64,000 nucleotides of DNA. Origin: Polaribacter vadi (GTDB lineage: Bacteria; Bacteroidota; Bacteroidia; Flavobacteriales; Flavobacteriaceae). A program made the translations under genes and the position numbers. The notes beneath the pieces are model-generated. The model was not told the origin of the DNA. It saw nothing but the letters and a program-made list of their open reading frames with translations, and did no database searches. Of this stretch, positions 8,696 through 16,412 are shown piece after piece (within the stretch, counting starts at the first letter, position 1; the number at the start of each line of letters is the position of its first letter). The DNA lies in NCBI RefSeq assembly GCF_001761365.1, contig NZ_CP017477.1, positions 580,501 through 644,500 on the forward strand. The letters are read 5' to 3'.

Positions 8696-9337
8696 TTGAA
8701 AGATACATCAAAACATTTAGGACTTAGAAATCAATTAGCTACAGTTTTAAAAGCAAAAGGAATCACTGATAAAAATGTGTTGAATGCTGTTCGCAAAATT
8801 CCACGTCATTTATTTATAGACTCTAGTTTCGAATCTCATGCTTACCAAGACAAGGCTTTTCCGATTGCTGCAGAGCAAACCATTTCTCAACCTTATACAG
8901 TTGCTTTCCAGTCGCAAACTCTAGAAATAGAAAAAGGCGATAAAGTGCTAGAAATTGGCACAGGTTCTGGTTATCAAACAGCAGTTTTGTTAGAGTTAAA
9001 AGCAGAAGTATATTCCATAGAAAGGCAACATGAGTTGTTTAAAAAAACGTCTTTATTTTTACCAAAATTAGGTTATAAACCTAAGAAATTTATTTTTGGT
9101 GATGGTTATAAAGGTTTACCAGAAAAAGCTCCTTTCGATAAAATTATAGTTACAGCTGGAGCTCCTTTTGTTCCAAAACCATTATTAAGTCAGTTAAAAG
9201 TAGGAGGTATGTTGTTAATTCCTGTTGGAGATGAATCGCAAATTATGACGTTATTCATTAGAAAATCTCAAAAAGAATTTGAAAAACACGAATTAGGTGA
9301 TTTTGCTTTTGTGCCAATGTTAGAGGAAAGAAATTAA
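8696..9337 (+). CDS. pcm: Protein-L-isoaspartate O-methyltransferase (TTG start)
   Basis: A 213-residue SAM-dependent methyltransferase that repairs isoaspartyl residues in damaged proteins. It has PRHLFIDSSFESHAY, the substrate motif AEQTISQPYTVA and SAM motif I VLEIGTGSGYQTA (about 83-95), in the usual family order. The only start giving the conserved N-terminus (MKDTSKHLGLRNQL) is TTG at 8696; there is no in-frame ATG upstream before a stop. The gene end overlaps the convergent twin-ABC gene by 4 bases, with no room for a terminator between them. Confidence 0.93.
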   Translation: MKDTSKHLGLRNQLATVLKAKGITDKNVLNAVRKIPRHLFIDSSFESHAYQDKAFPIAAEQTISQPYTVAFQSQTLEIEKGDKVLEIGTGSGYQTAVLLELKAEVYSIERQHELFKKTSLFLPKLGYKPKKFIFGDGYKGLPEKAPFDKIIVTAGAPFVPKPLLSQLKVGGMLLIPVGDESQIMTLFIRKSQKEFEKHELGDFAFVPMLEERN

Positions 9338-10572
9338 TTTTCTTTTATTACTTTTCCTGTAGAACCGTCTTTAGAAGGTAAAAGTGTGTATTTATAATTA
9401 GCCTGTAGCGTATCTACAGATCTATGTGAAACAAAAATAATTGTAGTTTCACTTTCATTTACCAATTTATTAATTAACGTTACAATTGTTGCTGTGCCTT
9501 GATTATCTAAGTTAATCATAGGTTCGTCTAAAATTAATAATGGTGGATGTTTAATAATGGCTCTTGCAATTAAAACAAGTCTCTGTGTAACTGTAGATAT
9601 ATTTTGAAAAAGTGTGTTTTTCTCTTTTTCTAAACCTAATAATTTTAACCAATCTTCAGCTAATTTTTCTTGAAGGGAAGTTGGCTTTTTATAAAGACCA
9701 ATACTATCAAAAAAACCAGAAATTATCATTTGTTTTAAAGTTACCTCAGTTTTAAATAAGATTAACATTGCAGGATTAAAATAACCTATTTTCTCTTTTA
9801 TTTCCCAGACACTTTCTCCAGAACCTTTTTTATTTCCAAACAAATAAACTTCTTGTCCGTAAGCTTTTACGTTATTGCCATAAATCATGGAAATAATAGT
9901 GGTTTTCCCAGAACCATTAGGGCCAATTAATTGCCAAAATTCGTTTTTATGAATGGTCCAATTTATATTTTTTAAAATATAATTATCATCATAATTTACA
10001 GATACATTTTCTAATTTAATTAATTGATTAGGAATGTTTGTGTATTTTGTAATTGCTTCTGGAACTTCACCATTAAAAACAATATCTTGTTCTTTAAAAT
10101 TGTAATTTGTGATAGGTATTTGTGAATTAATTTGATCATTTTTTATTTCTAAAACATGAGAAATTATAGGTAATATTTCTTCTCTTCTGTTAAAAATTTG
10201 AATGAAAATAATTTGCGAAGACAAGCTTATAAGCCTTTCTTTTAACGAAGAAACTGCAGAAGTATCTAAACTTTCGAAAGGACAATCTAAAACTAAAAAA
10301 GAAGGTTTTTGATCAATTAAATAATTGAGAACTATTTTTTTTTGTTCACCACTAGAAAAAGAACGAATACTTCTGTTTTCTGGTGTTTTTATAGTTTTAG
10401 TATTGTGTCTATCTTCTTTATCAATAATTTTTTCTAAAATAGTATCAGAAAATAAAAGGCCAGTTTTGTTTTTTAAAATAGGTAAAGAATGTTTATCATT
10501 TAAAAGATTATGAATCAATTCACTTTTAACAGAAAGTGTTCCTTTTTTAATTGCAAAATGGATGTTACCCAT
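9334..10572 (-). CDS. ModF/PhrA-like protein with two ABC domains, the first lacking Walker A
   Basis: A 412-residue single-chain protein with two ABC ATPase domains, no membrane part and no adjacent permease, as in ModF (PhrA). Domain 1 is shortened at the front and has no Walker A; it keeps signature FSSGEQ (72-77), and its Walker B reads FLVLDC (92-97), so the catalytic Glu is a Cys. Domain 2 has Walker A GPNGSGKTT (217-225) and Walker B LLILDE (345-350), but its signature is NISTVTQR (324-331). A head-to-tail arrangement therefore gives one complete composite site. ModF is about 490 residues, so this protein is short. Its function is not established; it is not a typical transporter subunit. 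Confidence 0.8.
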   Translation of the reverse strand: MGNIHFAIKKGTLSVKSELIHNLLNDKHSLPILKNKTGLLFSDTILEKIIDKEDRHNTKTIKTPENRSIRSFSSGEQKKIVLNYLIDQKPSFLVLDCPFESLDTSAVSSLKERLISLSSQIIFIQIFNRREEILPIISHVLEIKNDQINSQIPITNYNFKEQDIVFNGEVPEAITKYTNIPNQLIKLENVSVNYDDNYILKNINWTIHKNEFWQLIGPNGSGKTTIISMIYGNNVKAYGQEVYLFGNKKGSGESVWEIKEKIGYFNPAMLILFKTEVTLKQMIISGFFDSIGLYKKPTSLQEKLAEDWLKLLGLEKEKNTLFQNISTVTQRLVLIARAIIKHPPLLILDEPMINLDNQGTATIVTLINKLVNESETTIIFVSHRSVDTLQANYKYTLLPSKDGSTGKVIKEN

Positions 10573-10605
10573 AAAAATTTTATTGAAGATATTATAGAAT
10601 ATAAA

Positions 10606-11034
10606 CTATTCTGCTCTTTCCCAATAAGCAGTTTTACCAAATAAAGCAACTCCAATATAACCTCTTAATTTTAGTTTGTTAGGTTCTACTAATTTGATAT
10701 AACATTTGTACACTTTTCCATTTCTTGGATCTAAAATTTCTCCTCCAGACTATTCATCATCATCATCTTTTTCTAAACCAGTAAGAATATCCAAACCAAG
10801 AACTGGTTTGTCTTTTTTCTCTCCCTCACAAGCTGTGCATAAAGCATCTCTTTTTTCATCATTCATAATTTCAGCTACTTTAGCAAACGCTTTACCGTCT
10901 TTTTCATAGACTTTAATAACACAGTCAATTTCGCCAGTTTTTTTATTTTTGGAATTCCAATTTCCGAAAATGGTTTGCGCATTTATAGAAAATGTAAGAG
11001 TAAGAAGCACTAAAGTTAAAAACGTTTTTTTCAT
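10606..11034 (-). pseudogene. DUF2147 secreted protein gene interrupted by one in-frame amber codon
   Basis: The reading frame starts at 11034 with a signal peptide (MKKTFLTLVLLTLTFSINAQ) and the DUF2147 core (FGNWNSKNKKTGEIDCVIKV, then DKPVLGLDILTGLEK). After 94 residues (...DDDE) it meets TAG at 10750-10752. The same frame then continues without a further stop for 47 codons (SGGEILDPRNGKVYKC ... GYIGVALFGKTAYWERAE) to TAG at 10606-10608. DUF2147 proteins normally read E-W-S-G-G-E-I-L-D-P here, so the amber codon stands exactly where Trp TGG is expected, a single G-to-A change. Total length (142 codons) is normal for the family. Either a recent pseudogene, a read-through case, or a base error. 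Confidence 0.88.
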
Positions 11035-11107
11035 AATTTTTTAGGTTTTAAGAAGACTTCTAAAAAGTGAAATCCAAAATTAATTATTTTATAATTCTTT
11101 AATATAA

Positions 11108-11632
11108 TTATAATGTTGCCTCAAAATAATTATCCCATTTACCTTGAACTCTCATAACTTGTTCAATAATATCTCTTACACAACCTTCGCCACCTTTTTT
11201 ATAAGAAATGTATTTAGAAATTTGCTGAACTTCTGGAACTGCATCATTTGGGCAAGATGCCAAACCAACTTTTTGCATTACAGGAATGTCTGGAATATCA
11301 TCACCCATATATAAAACATTTTCTGGTTTTAAATTGTATTTTTCTACCAACTCATTATATTGTTTTATTTTATCATGAGCACCTAAATAAATGTCTAAAA
11401 TACCCAAAGCAGCTAATCTACTTTTTACAGCTTTATTAGTTCCTCCAGAAATAATACAAACTTTAAAACCTTTATTTAAAGCTATTTTCATGGCATAGCC
11501 ATCTTTTACATTCATGTGTCTTACCAATTCACCATCAGGCATTATGGTTAACATTCCGTTTGTCAAAACACCATCAACATCAAAAATAAAAGTGTTAATT
11601 TTTGGCAATAATTGTTTGTAACTAATTTCCAT
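11108..11632 (-). CDS. kdsC: KdsC-like HAD phosphatase (3-deoxy-D-manno-octulosonate 8-phosphate phosphatase)
   Basis: A 174-residue protein of the small, capless HAD class that includes KdsC. The nucleophile motif is FIFDVDGVLTNG (Asp about 18 and 20), followed by motif II IISGG, Lys in the middle, and motif IV YMGDDIPDIPVM. KdsC removes phosphate from KDO-8-phosphate in the cytoplasm, making KDO for lipopolysaccharide. It starts inside the end of the upstream DUF2520 gene (11-base overlap), so the two are translated from one transcript. Related phosphatases of sialic-acid type share these motifs, but no such pathway genes are present here. Confidence 0.88.
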   Translation of the reverse strand: MEISYKQLLPKINTFIFDVDGVLTNGMLTIMPDGELVRHMNVKDGYAMKIALNKGFKVCIISGGTNKAVKSRLAALGILDIYLGAHDKIKQYNELVEKYNLKPENVLYMGDDIPDIPVMQKVGLASCPNDAVPEVQQISKYISYKKGGEGCVRDIIEQVMRVQGKWDNYFEATL

Positions 11633-12317
11633 TTTGGATAGATTTTGTCAAAATTTTATAAATTTTTTGTTGATTTTTATCCAACAAATTTAAGTGATTT
11701 TTTATTGTTTTTTTATCATTTCTAATTGCTGGACCCGTTTGTGCATCCTTTGGTGATAATTTTTCAATCTTTAAAACCGTTTCTTTGATTAAAGGTTGTA
11801 GAATTTCAAAAGGAACATTATTAGTGTTACAAATATCGTTCCCAATTTTAAATAAATGATTTGTAAAGTTATTTACAAAAACAGCAGCAACATGCAATGT
11901 TTTACGCTGCTCAGAACTTATTGTATATATTTTTTGTCCTATTGATTTTGCTAGAAACTCCAAAAGTTGATAATCTTCCTTGTTTTCTGCTTCTAAGCAA
12001 AAAGGGATTTCATTAAAATCGACTTTTTTATCTTTAGAAAAAGTTTGCAACATATAAAAAACACCTTTTCTATGGCTGTTTTTTAAATCGTTCATGGCAA
12101 CACTTCCAGAAGTATGTACTACAAAATCATTTTTAATTTTTGAGGATACTTCAGCAATAGCATCGTCAGAAACAGCAATAATTGTAATACTGGCTTTTGG
12201 AATAGTTGTTAACGTTCTAGAACTGATTTGAGTAACAGCAATCTCATCAACATTTAAAAAAGCATTATATAAATGAGTAGCAACATTTCCTTTGCCAACA
12301 ATTAAAACAGATTTCAT
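11622..12317 (-). CDS. DUF2520 Rossmann-like NADP-binding protein
   Basis: A 231-residue protein with a N-terminal dinucleotide-binding fold (VLIVGKGNVATHLYNAFL) and a C-terminal helical domain with AAVFVNNFTNHLF, the layout of the Rossmann-like/DUF2520 family, distantly related to ProC and other 6-phosphogluconate-dehydrogenase-like enzymes. The reaction is not known. Its last 11 bases overlap the kdsC start, a pairing common in Flavobacteria. Length and the ATG start are normal for the family. Confidence 0.85.
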   Translation of the reverse strand: MKSVLIVGKGNVATHLYNAFLNVDEIAVTQISSRTLTTIPKASITIIAVSDDAIAEVSSKIKNDFVVHTSGSVAMNDLKNSHRKGVFYMLQTFSKDKKVDFNEIPFCLEAENKEDYQLLEFLAKSIGQKIYTISSEQRKTLHVAAVFVNNFTNHLFKIGNDICNTNNVPFEILQPLIKETVLKIEKLSPKDAQTGPAIRNDKKTIKNHLNLLDKNQQKIYKILTKSIQNGN

Positions 12318-12389
12318 AATAGCGAAGATATTAAAATTTTATAGAAAGATACATTTGGTTTTCTTAATTTAGCAATCATAAATTTTTAT

Positions 12390-13547
12390 ATGAAAGATTC
12401 AAAGAAATTAGGAATAGATACAATTTGCACGCATGTTGGCGAAGTAAAAGACGAGCAATTTAAGGGAGCAATTTCTCCTATATATATGTCCACTTCGTAT
12501 GCTTTTGATGGTGTTGATACAAAACGTTATCCACGTTATTTTAACACGCCAAATCAGGAAATGCTATGTAAAAAAATAGCGGCTTTAGAAAAAACTGAAA
12601 ATGCGTTAATTTTTGGTTCAGGAATGGCTGCCATTAGTACAACTTTATTGGCTTTTTTGCATAAAGGAGATCATATTATTTTACAGCAAACTTTGTATGG
12701 AGGAACCTACAATTTTGTGGTAGAAGAGTTTGATAAATTCGGGATAGAATATTCGTTTACAGATAGTTTAGCGATTGAAGATTTTGAGAAAAAAATTCAG
12801 AAAAACACGAAAGTTATTTATATTGAAACGCCTTCAAATCCTTTATTAACGATTACAGATATGAAAGCAGTTTCTAAATTGGCGAAATCAAAAGAAATTG
12901 TTACGATGATTGATAATACTTTTGCATCGCCAATAAATCAAACACCTGTAGATTTCGGAATTGATATTATGATTCATTCTGCTACTAAATATATGGGAGG
13001 TCATTCAGATATTTTAGCTGGAGCAATTGCAGGGAGTAACGAACATATTTTAAAAATATGGAATGTTGCTAAAAATTTAGGAGGAAGTTTAAGCGATTTT
13101 ACAGTTTGGATGTTGGAAAGAAGTTTAAAGACGATGAATCTTCGTGTTAAAAAACAAAGTAAAAATGCGCTAAAAATGGCCAAAAATTTGGCTACAAACC
13201 CTGATGTGTATCATGTTTACTATCCTGGTTTAAAAGGACATCCTGATTATAAGCTAGCAAAAAAACAGATGAAAAACTTTGGAGGGATGTTGTCTTTTGA
13301 ATTACAAGAAGGTATAGATCCAATGAAGTTTCAAAATAGTTTAAAATTGATAAAATCATCTATGAGTTTGGCTGGTGTAGAAAGTACTTTATTGAGTCCT
13401 GCACTTACATCTCATGCATTATTAGGTGCTGAAGAAAGAGCAAATCAAGGTATTAAAGATGGCTTAATTCGCTTTTCTGTAGGAATTGAAAACACGAAAG
13501 ATTTAATTGCGGATATTGAGAAAGCTATAAAAAAAGCAAAAAAATGA
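12390..13547 (+). CDS. Trans-sulfuration family PLP enzyme (cystathionine gamma-synthase / methionine gamma-lyase type)
   Basis: A 385-residue fold-type I PLP enzyme. The active-site lysine is in HSATKYMGGHSD (Lys about 200), and earlier motifs YPRYFNTPN, FGSGMAAIS and QQTLYGGTY are those of the Cys/Met metabolism family. It could make cystathionine or break methionine, homocysteine or cystathionine; sequence alone does not choose. It overlaps bshB1 by four bases (ATGA). Since bacillithiol needs cysteine, a role in cysteine supply is plausible, but that is inference from the neighbour. Confidence 0.88.
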   Translation: MKDSKKLGIDTICTHVGEVKDEQFKGAISPIYMSTSYAFDGVDTKRYPRYFNTPNQEMLCKKIAALEKTENALIFGSGMAAISTTLLAFLHKGDHIILQQTLYGGTYNFVVEEFDKFGIEYSFTDSLAIEDFEKKIQKNTKVIYIETPSNPLLTITDMKAVSKLAKSKEIVTMIDNTFASPINQTPVDFGIDIMIHSATKYMGGHSDILAGAIAGSNEHILKIWNVAKNLGGSLSDFTVWMLERSLKTMNLRVKKQSKNALKMAKNLATNPDVYHVYYPGLKGHPDYKLAKKQMKNFGGMLSFELQEGIDPMKFQNSLKLIKSSMSLAGVESTLLSPALTSHALLGAEERANQGIKDGLIRFSVGIENTKDLIADIEKAIKKAKK

Positions 13548-14260
13548 AATTAGATATATTAGTGTTTGGTGCACATCCTGATGATGCAGAATTAGGTTGT
13601 GGAGCAACCATAGCCAAAGAAATTTCATTAGGCAAAAAAGTAGGAATTGTAGATTTAACTAGAGGCGAATTAGGTACTCGTGGTTATGCAGATTTAAGAG
13701 ATATCGAAGCTGCCAATGCCGCAAAAATATTAGGCGTTTCTGTTCGTGAAAATTTACGTTTTGCAGATGGTTTTTTTACAAATGATAAAAAACATCAATT
13801 AGAAGTCATTAAAATGATTCGTAAATATCAACCAGAAATTGTGTTGTGCAATGCTACTGATGATAGACATATTGATCATTCTAGAGGAAGTAAATTAGTT
13901 TCTGATGCTTGTTTTTTAAGTGGATTGTTAAAAATTGAAACTTTGCTAGGAGAGAAGCCACAAGAAAAATGGCGACCAAAACAAGTATATCATTATATTC
14001 AATGGAAAAATATTGAGCCAGATTTTGTGGTTGATGTTACAGGTTTTATTGATATTAAAGAAAAATCAATTATGGCATATGGCTCACAATTCTTTAATAG
14101 TAACAGTTTAGAACCAGAAACACCCATAACTAGTAAAAATTTTATAGATAGCGTTAATTATAGAGCAAGAGATTTAGGAAGATTAATTGGAGTTGATTTT
14201 GCAGAAGGCTATACATCAGAACGTTATGTTGCTGTTGAAAATTTTGATAAATTAATTTGA
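13544..14260 (+). CDS. bshB1: Bacillithiol biosynthesis N-acetylglucosaminylmalate deacetylase BshB1
   Basis: A 238-residue zinc deacetylase of the LmbE family. The zinc motif is GAHPDDAEL (His12, Asp14, Asp15) and the later HIDHSRGS supplies further zinc and active-site histidines. The text DLTRGELGTRG and YGSQFFNS is characteristic of the BshB1 branch. It removes acetyl from GlcNAc-malate to give GlcN-malate, the second step of bacillithiol, the main low-molecular-weight thiol in many Bacteroidetes. Translation is coupled to the upstream trans-sulfuration gene through ATGA. Confidence 0.94.
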   Translation: MKLDILVFGAHPDDAELGCGATIAKEISLGKKVGIVDLTRGELGTRGYADLRDIEAANAAKILGVSVRENLRFADGFFTNDKKHQLEVIKMIRKYQPEIVLCNATDDRHIDHSRGSKLVSDACFLSGLLKIETLLGEKPQEKWRPKQVYHYIQWKNIEPDFVVDVTGFIDIKEKSIMAYGSQFFNSNSLEPETPITSKNFIDSVNYRARDLGRLIGVDFAEGYTSERYVAVENFDKLI

Positions 14261-14290
14261 TTTTTTTCTTTTTAAAAAGAGAAAAAGAAT

Positions 14291-14298
14291 TATATTTG
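14291..14298 (+). promoter_or_regulatory. -7 element (TATATTTG) of tRNA-His
   Basis: TATATTTG matches TAnnTTTG and ends 16 bases before the tRNA. The nearest TTTG upstream (14256-14259) is too far to be a standard -33 element. Confidence 0.5.
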
Positions 14299-14314
14299 CA
14301 ATCGAAAATTACAT

Positions 14315-14389
14315 GGTGGTTGTAGCTCAGTTGGTTAGAGCGTCGGTTTGTGGTACCGAAAGTCGTGGGTTCGAGCCCCATCTTCCACC
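14315..14389 (+). tRNA. tRNA-His (anticodon GTG)
   Basis: A cloverleaf can be folded: D arm GCTC/GAGC, anticodon arm TCGGT/ACCGA with loop TTGTGGT giving anticodon GTG, T arm GTGGG/CCCAT with loop TTCGAGC. The extra G at position -1, the mark of tRNA-His, is present (14315) opposite C73. In the acceptor stem, pairs 5-68 and 6-67 are T-T mismatches, which is unusual. CCA is not fully encoded. A strong terminator follows at once. Confidence 0.95.
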
Positions 14390-14409
14390 CAAAAATTTTT
14401 AATTGAAAA

Positions 14410-14436
14410 AGCTTACTGAAAAGTAAGCTTTTTTTT
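14410..14436 (+). terminator. Intrinsic terminator after tRNA-His
   Basis: AGCTTACT (14410-14417) pairs perfectly with AGTAAGCT (14422-14429) across a GAAA tetraloop, extended by the A-run upstream, and is followed by seven Ts. Confidence 0.9.
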
Positions 14437-14536
14437 ATTTTAAGTGAATGTCAAGTATTGAATATTTTTTTCTTTGAAAATATTTTTATAAAAAAATCTT
14501 TTTTTGATTTATTGTATTTAAAACTCGATTAACTTC

Positions 14537-14902
14537 TTATTTAGAATTTTTAACAGAATCTTCAATATTTGATAATTTTTGAATGATGTCAAAAGATAGT
14601 TCATCAAATTGCTTTCTAACAATATTTACAATACTATCTTCAATAGGGGATTCAGTTTTTAGAGGAGTATAGTTTTGTTCATTTTTTTCAGCACCCGTAA
14701 ATAACCACATTGGATCAATTCCTTTTATATTATCTATAATTGCTAATAAAATTGTTTCGTTAGGTTTTTTAGTAAAATTAACGACTGCACTAACCAGTTG
14801 TTGTGAAACTCCTATAAGTTCCGAAAACTGCCTTTGGTTTAGACCAGTGTCTTTAAACACTTTTACGACTCTATCTGTTCTATGTTTGTCTTCTTCTTTC
14901 AT
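14537..14902 (-). CDS. XRE-type HTH regulator, tandem copy 1
   Basis: About 121 residues from the ATG at 14902 (MKEEDKHRTDRVVKVFKD); an upstream in-frame start would add 21 hydrophobic residues that the paralogue does not share, and would run through the promoter. The helix-turn-helix is about 15-60 (GLNQRQFSELIGVSQQLVSA), then the motif DPMWLFTG common in flavobacterial phage-repressor-like XRE proteins, and a C-terminal coiled region (LSNIEDSVKNSK). It is about 70% identical to copy at 15980-16345. The upstream region carries the -7 element and palindrome shared by all three units. Probably a self-regulating DNA-binding protein; targets unknown. Confidence 0.85.
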   Translation of the reverse strand: MKEEDKHRTDRVVKVFKDTGLNQRQFSELIGVSQQLVSAVVNFTKKPNETILLAIIDNIKGIDPMWLFTGAEKNEQNYTPLKTESPIEDSIVNIVRKQFDELSFDIIQKLSNIEDSVKNSK

Positions 14903-14911
14903 TTTGAAAAA

Positions 14912-14936
14912 CAAATATAATAAATATTTACCACAA
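14912..14936 (-). promoter_or_regulatory. Promoter/operator of XRE copy 1
   Basis: On the minus strand TATATTTG (complement of 14912-14919) fits TAnnTTTG, and just upstream is the palindrome TAAATATTTA (14921-14930) followed by TTTGTGG. The block aligns with the 35-base block at 15411-15445 and 16357-16391 but is less perfect. Confidence 0.6.
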
Positions 14937-15005
14937 ACTATGATTAAATAATTTATCATATTCAAATTTAGTTCTTTATAATAATGTGAAATTGTATATA
15001 ATAAT

Positions 15006-15033
15006 AAAAGTCCTATTGATAAATAGGACTTTT
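15006..15033. terminator. Intrinsic terminator of XRE unit 2
   Basis: A 12-bp perfect stem, AAAAGTCCTATT (15006-15017) with AATAGGACTTTT (15022-15033), loop GATA. The hairpin at 15819-15849 has the same position and similar sequence in unit 3. Confidence 0.8.
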
Positions 15034-15142
15034 AGGGGTTTAGGGGTTTTGGGGTTTTTAAAGGGGGAACTTATGAAGAAAACAAATACTGAAGATTTTT
15101 TATATAAAAAGTAAAGTTTAGGGAACAGTACATTTTTATCTT

Positions 15143-15274
15143 GTCAATTATATTTTTAACATAATCTTCAGTATTTGATATTTCGAAGAATAGTTTTAGC
15201 AATTCTCCTAATTCATGATAACCTTTTTTTATGAAGCTATATAGGGATTTAGCTTTTAGGGATCATAGTTATCA
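15143..15274 (-). pseudogene. Remnant of a third XRE gene (C-terminal part only)
   Basis: On the minus strand the segment reads as ...ELLKLFFEISNTEDYVKN, matching the C-terminal LQKLSNIEDSVKNS of the two intact copies, and base alignment to copy 2 (15981-16110) continues to about 15274 (ATGAAGCTATATAGGGAT against ATGAAGTTCTATAGGGGA). The helix-turn-helix half is missing and there are frame breaks. An operator block still stands at 15411-15445. Confidence 0.8.
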
Positions 15275-15410
15275 TTAATTTCTATTTTAAATTATAATTA
15301 TAATAGAATATGTTTTTACCTTATTTATTATTTCTTTGAAAATAATTTTTTACTTAATTTTAATGTAAACAAGCATTTTATAAGATAATAGAACTTAATA
15401 ATTATTAGGG

Positions 15411-15445
15411 GCACTACAAATGTAGTAAATATTTACCACAAACAA
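15411..15445 (-). promoter_or_regulatory. Orphan XRE promoter/operator (unit 2)
   Basis: A 35-base block identical to 16357-16391: -7 element TACATTTG on the minus strand (complement of 15417-15424), the 12-bp palindrome GTAAATATTTAC (15425-15436) and a following CCACAAACAA. No gene remains downstream of it, so it may act as a spare binding site for the paralogues. Confidence 0.75.
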
Positions 15446-15818
15446 TGATTATTTTAAAATAAATTTAAAAATAAATCACTACAAATAGTTAACGTGTTGA
15501 TTATTAGTAATATATTTTTTATTTTAAAAGAAATTTTTATTAAAATTAGTTTGCAGTTATGCTATATAGTATTAAACCAAATTGATAACTATGTTATTAT
15601 CATCTATTAAGTACTTACATCTATTTAATTGTAGTGAAAGAATACTAGCTATAAACTTTTCTATAAATAATACTTTATCTATTATTATACTTTAAATTGT
15701 TTCTATAAGACTCATAAAATGTCTTTAAATACATGTAGTTTGAATACAATAAAAATTAACAATACGTAATAACTAGTTGTTTTAAAGTATAATAAGTATT
15801 TATTAAATTTAGAGCAAT

Positions 15819-15849
15819 AAAAAAGTCCAATTATAAATTGGACTTTTTT
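15819..15849. terminator. Intrinsic terminator of XRE unit 3
   Basis: A 14-bp stem, left arm 15819-15832 and right arm 15836-15849 around AAGTCCAATT/AATTGGACTT, with a T-run on the plus strand. Confidence 0.8.
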
Positions 15850-15979
15850 TTTAGAAAGGGGATTTCTAGGGAATTTATGTTGTTATTATAACAAATATTG
15901 AAGATTATAAACTAAAAAAGTAATATTTAGGGAATATTAAATCTTTAATTTGTTAATTTCTAATGAATACTGTTGTTGG

Positions 15980-16345
15980 TCAATTAGAGTTTTTAACAGA
16001 ATCCTCAATATTTGATAATTTTTGAAGGATGTCTTGAGACAATTCCTCAAATTCTTTTTTAACTATTTTTTTTATATGAAGTTCTATAGGGGATTCAACT
16101 TCTTTGGGGGTATAGTTACTCATTTGTTCACCAATGCCAGTTAATAACCACATTGGATCGATGTTTTTTATTTTATCAATAATAGCTAGCAATATCGTTT
16201 CGTTAGGTTTTTTTGTGTAGTTTACAACTGCACTAACTAACTGCTGAGATATTCCTAAGATTTCAGAAAACTGCCTTTGATTTAATCCAGTTTCCTTGAA
16301 AATCTCTATTACTCTATCTGATCTTTTTTTATCTTCTTCTTTCAT
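15980..16345 (-). CDS. XRE-type HTH regulator, tandem copy 2 (unit 3)
   Basis: About 121 residues from ATG at 16345 (MKEEDKKRSDRVIEIFKE). It has helix-turn-helix GLNQRQFSEILGISQQLVSA, the DPMWLLTG motif and the tail LSNIEDSVKNSN, closely matching copy 1, with most changes conservative. The ATG is 17 bases from the end of the -7 element, so the upstream five residues of the longer frame are unlikely to be translated. It lies downstream of the LytTR regulator gene but has its own promoter. Role not known; the duplicated arrangement suggests selection for extra dose or divergent specificity. Confidence 0.87.
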   Translation of the reverse strand: MKEEDKKRSDRVIEIFKETGLNQRQFSEILGISQQLVSAVVNYTKKPNETILLAIIDKIKNIDPMWLLTGIGEQMSNYTPKEVESPIELHIKKIVKKEFEELSQDILQKLSNIEDSVKNSN

Positions 16346-16356
16346 CTTTATTAACA

Positions 16357-16391
16357 GCACTACAAATGTAGTAAATATTTACCACAAACAA
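16357..16391 (-). promoter_or_regulatory. Promoter/operator of XRE copy 2
   Basis: The -7 element on the minus strand is TACATTTG (complement of 16363-16370). The palindrome GTAAATATTTAC (16371-16382) lies directly upstream where RNA polymerase would bind, and TTG occurs 18 bases from the -7. The whole block equals 15411-15445. This looks like an autorepression site. Confidence 0.75.
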
Positions 16392-16412
16392 GGATTTTTT
16401 TGATAAATTTTT

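Larger units (their letters stand above)
14966..15979. other. Gene-free segment between the two intact XRE copies
   Basis: About 1 kb of very AT-rich DNA without an intact gene. It holds a terminator hairpin (15006-15033), a repeated tail near 15080-15130 that recurs near 15890-15937, the C-terminal remnant of a third XRE gene, an orphan copy of the XRE operator (15411-15445) and a second terminator (15819-15849). Between about 15446 and 15818 I see nothing recognisable. Confidence 0.8.

Noticed and set aside
14154..14381. A 75-codon frame antisense across the tRNA-His gene
   Set aside because: It runs through the tRNA and its flanks; the residues only reflect the antisense of bshB1 and the tRNA.
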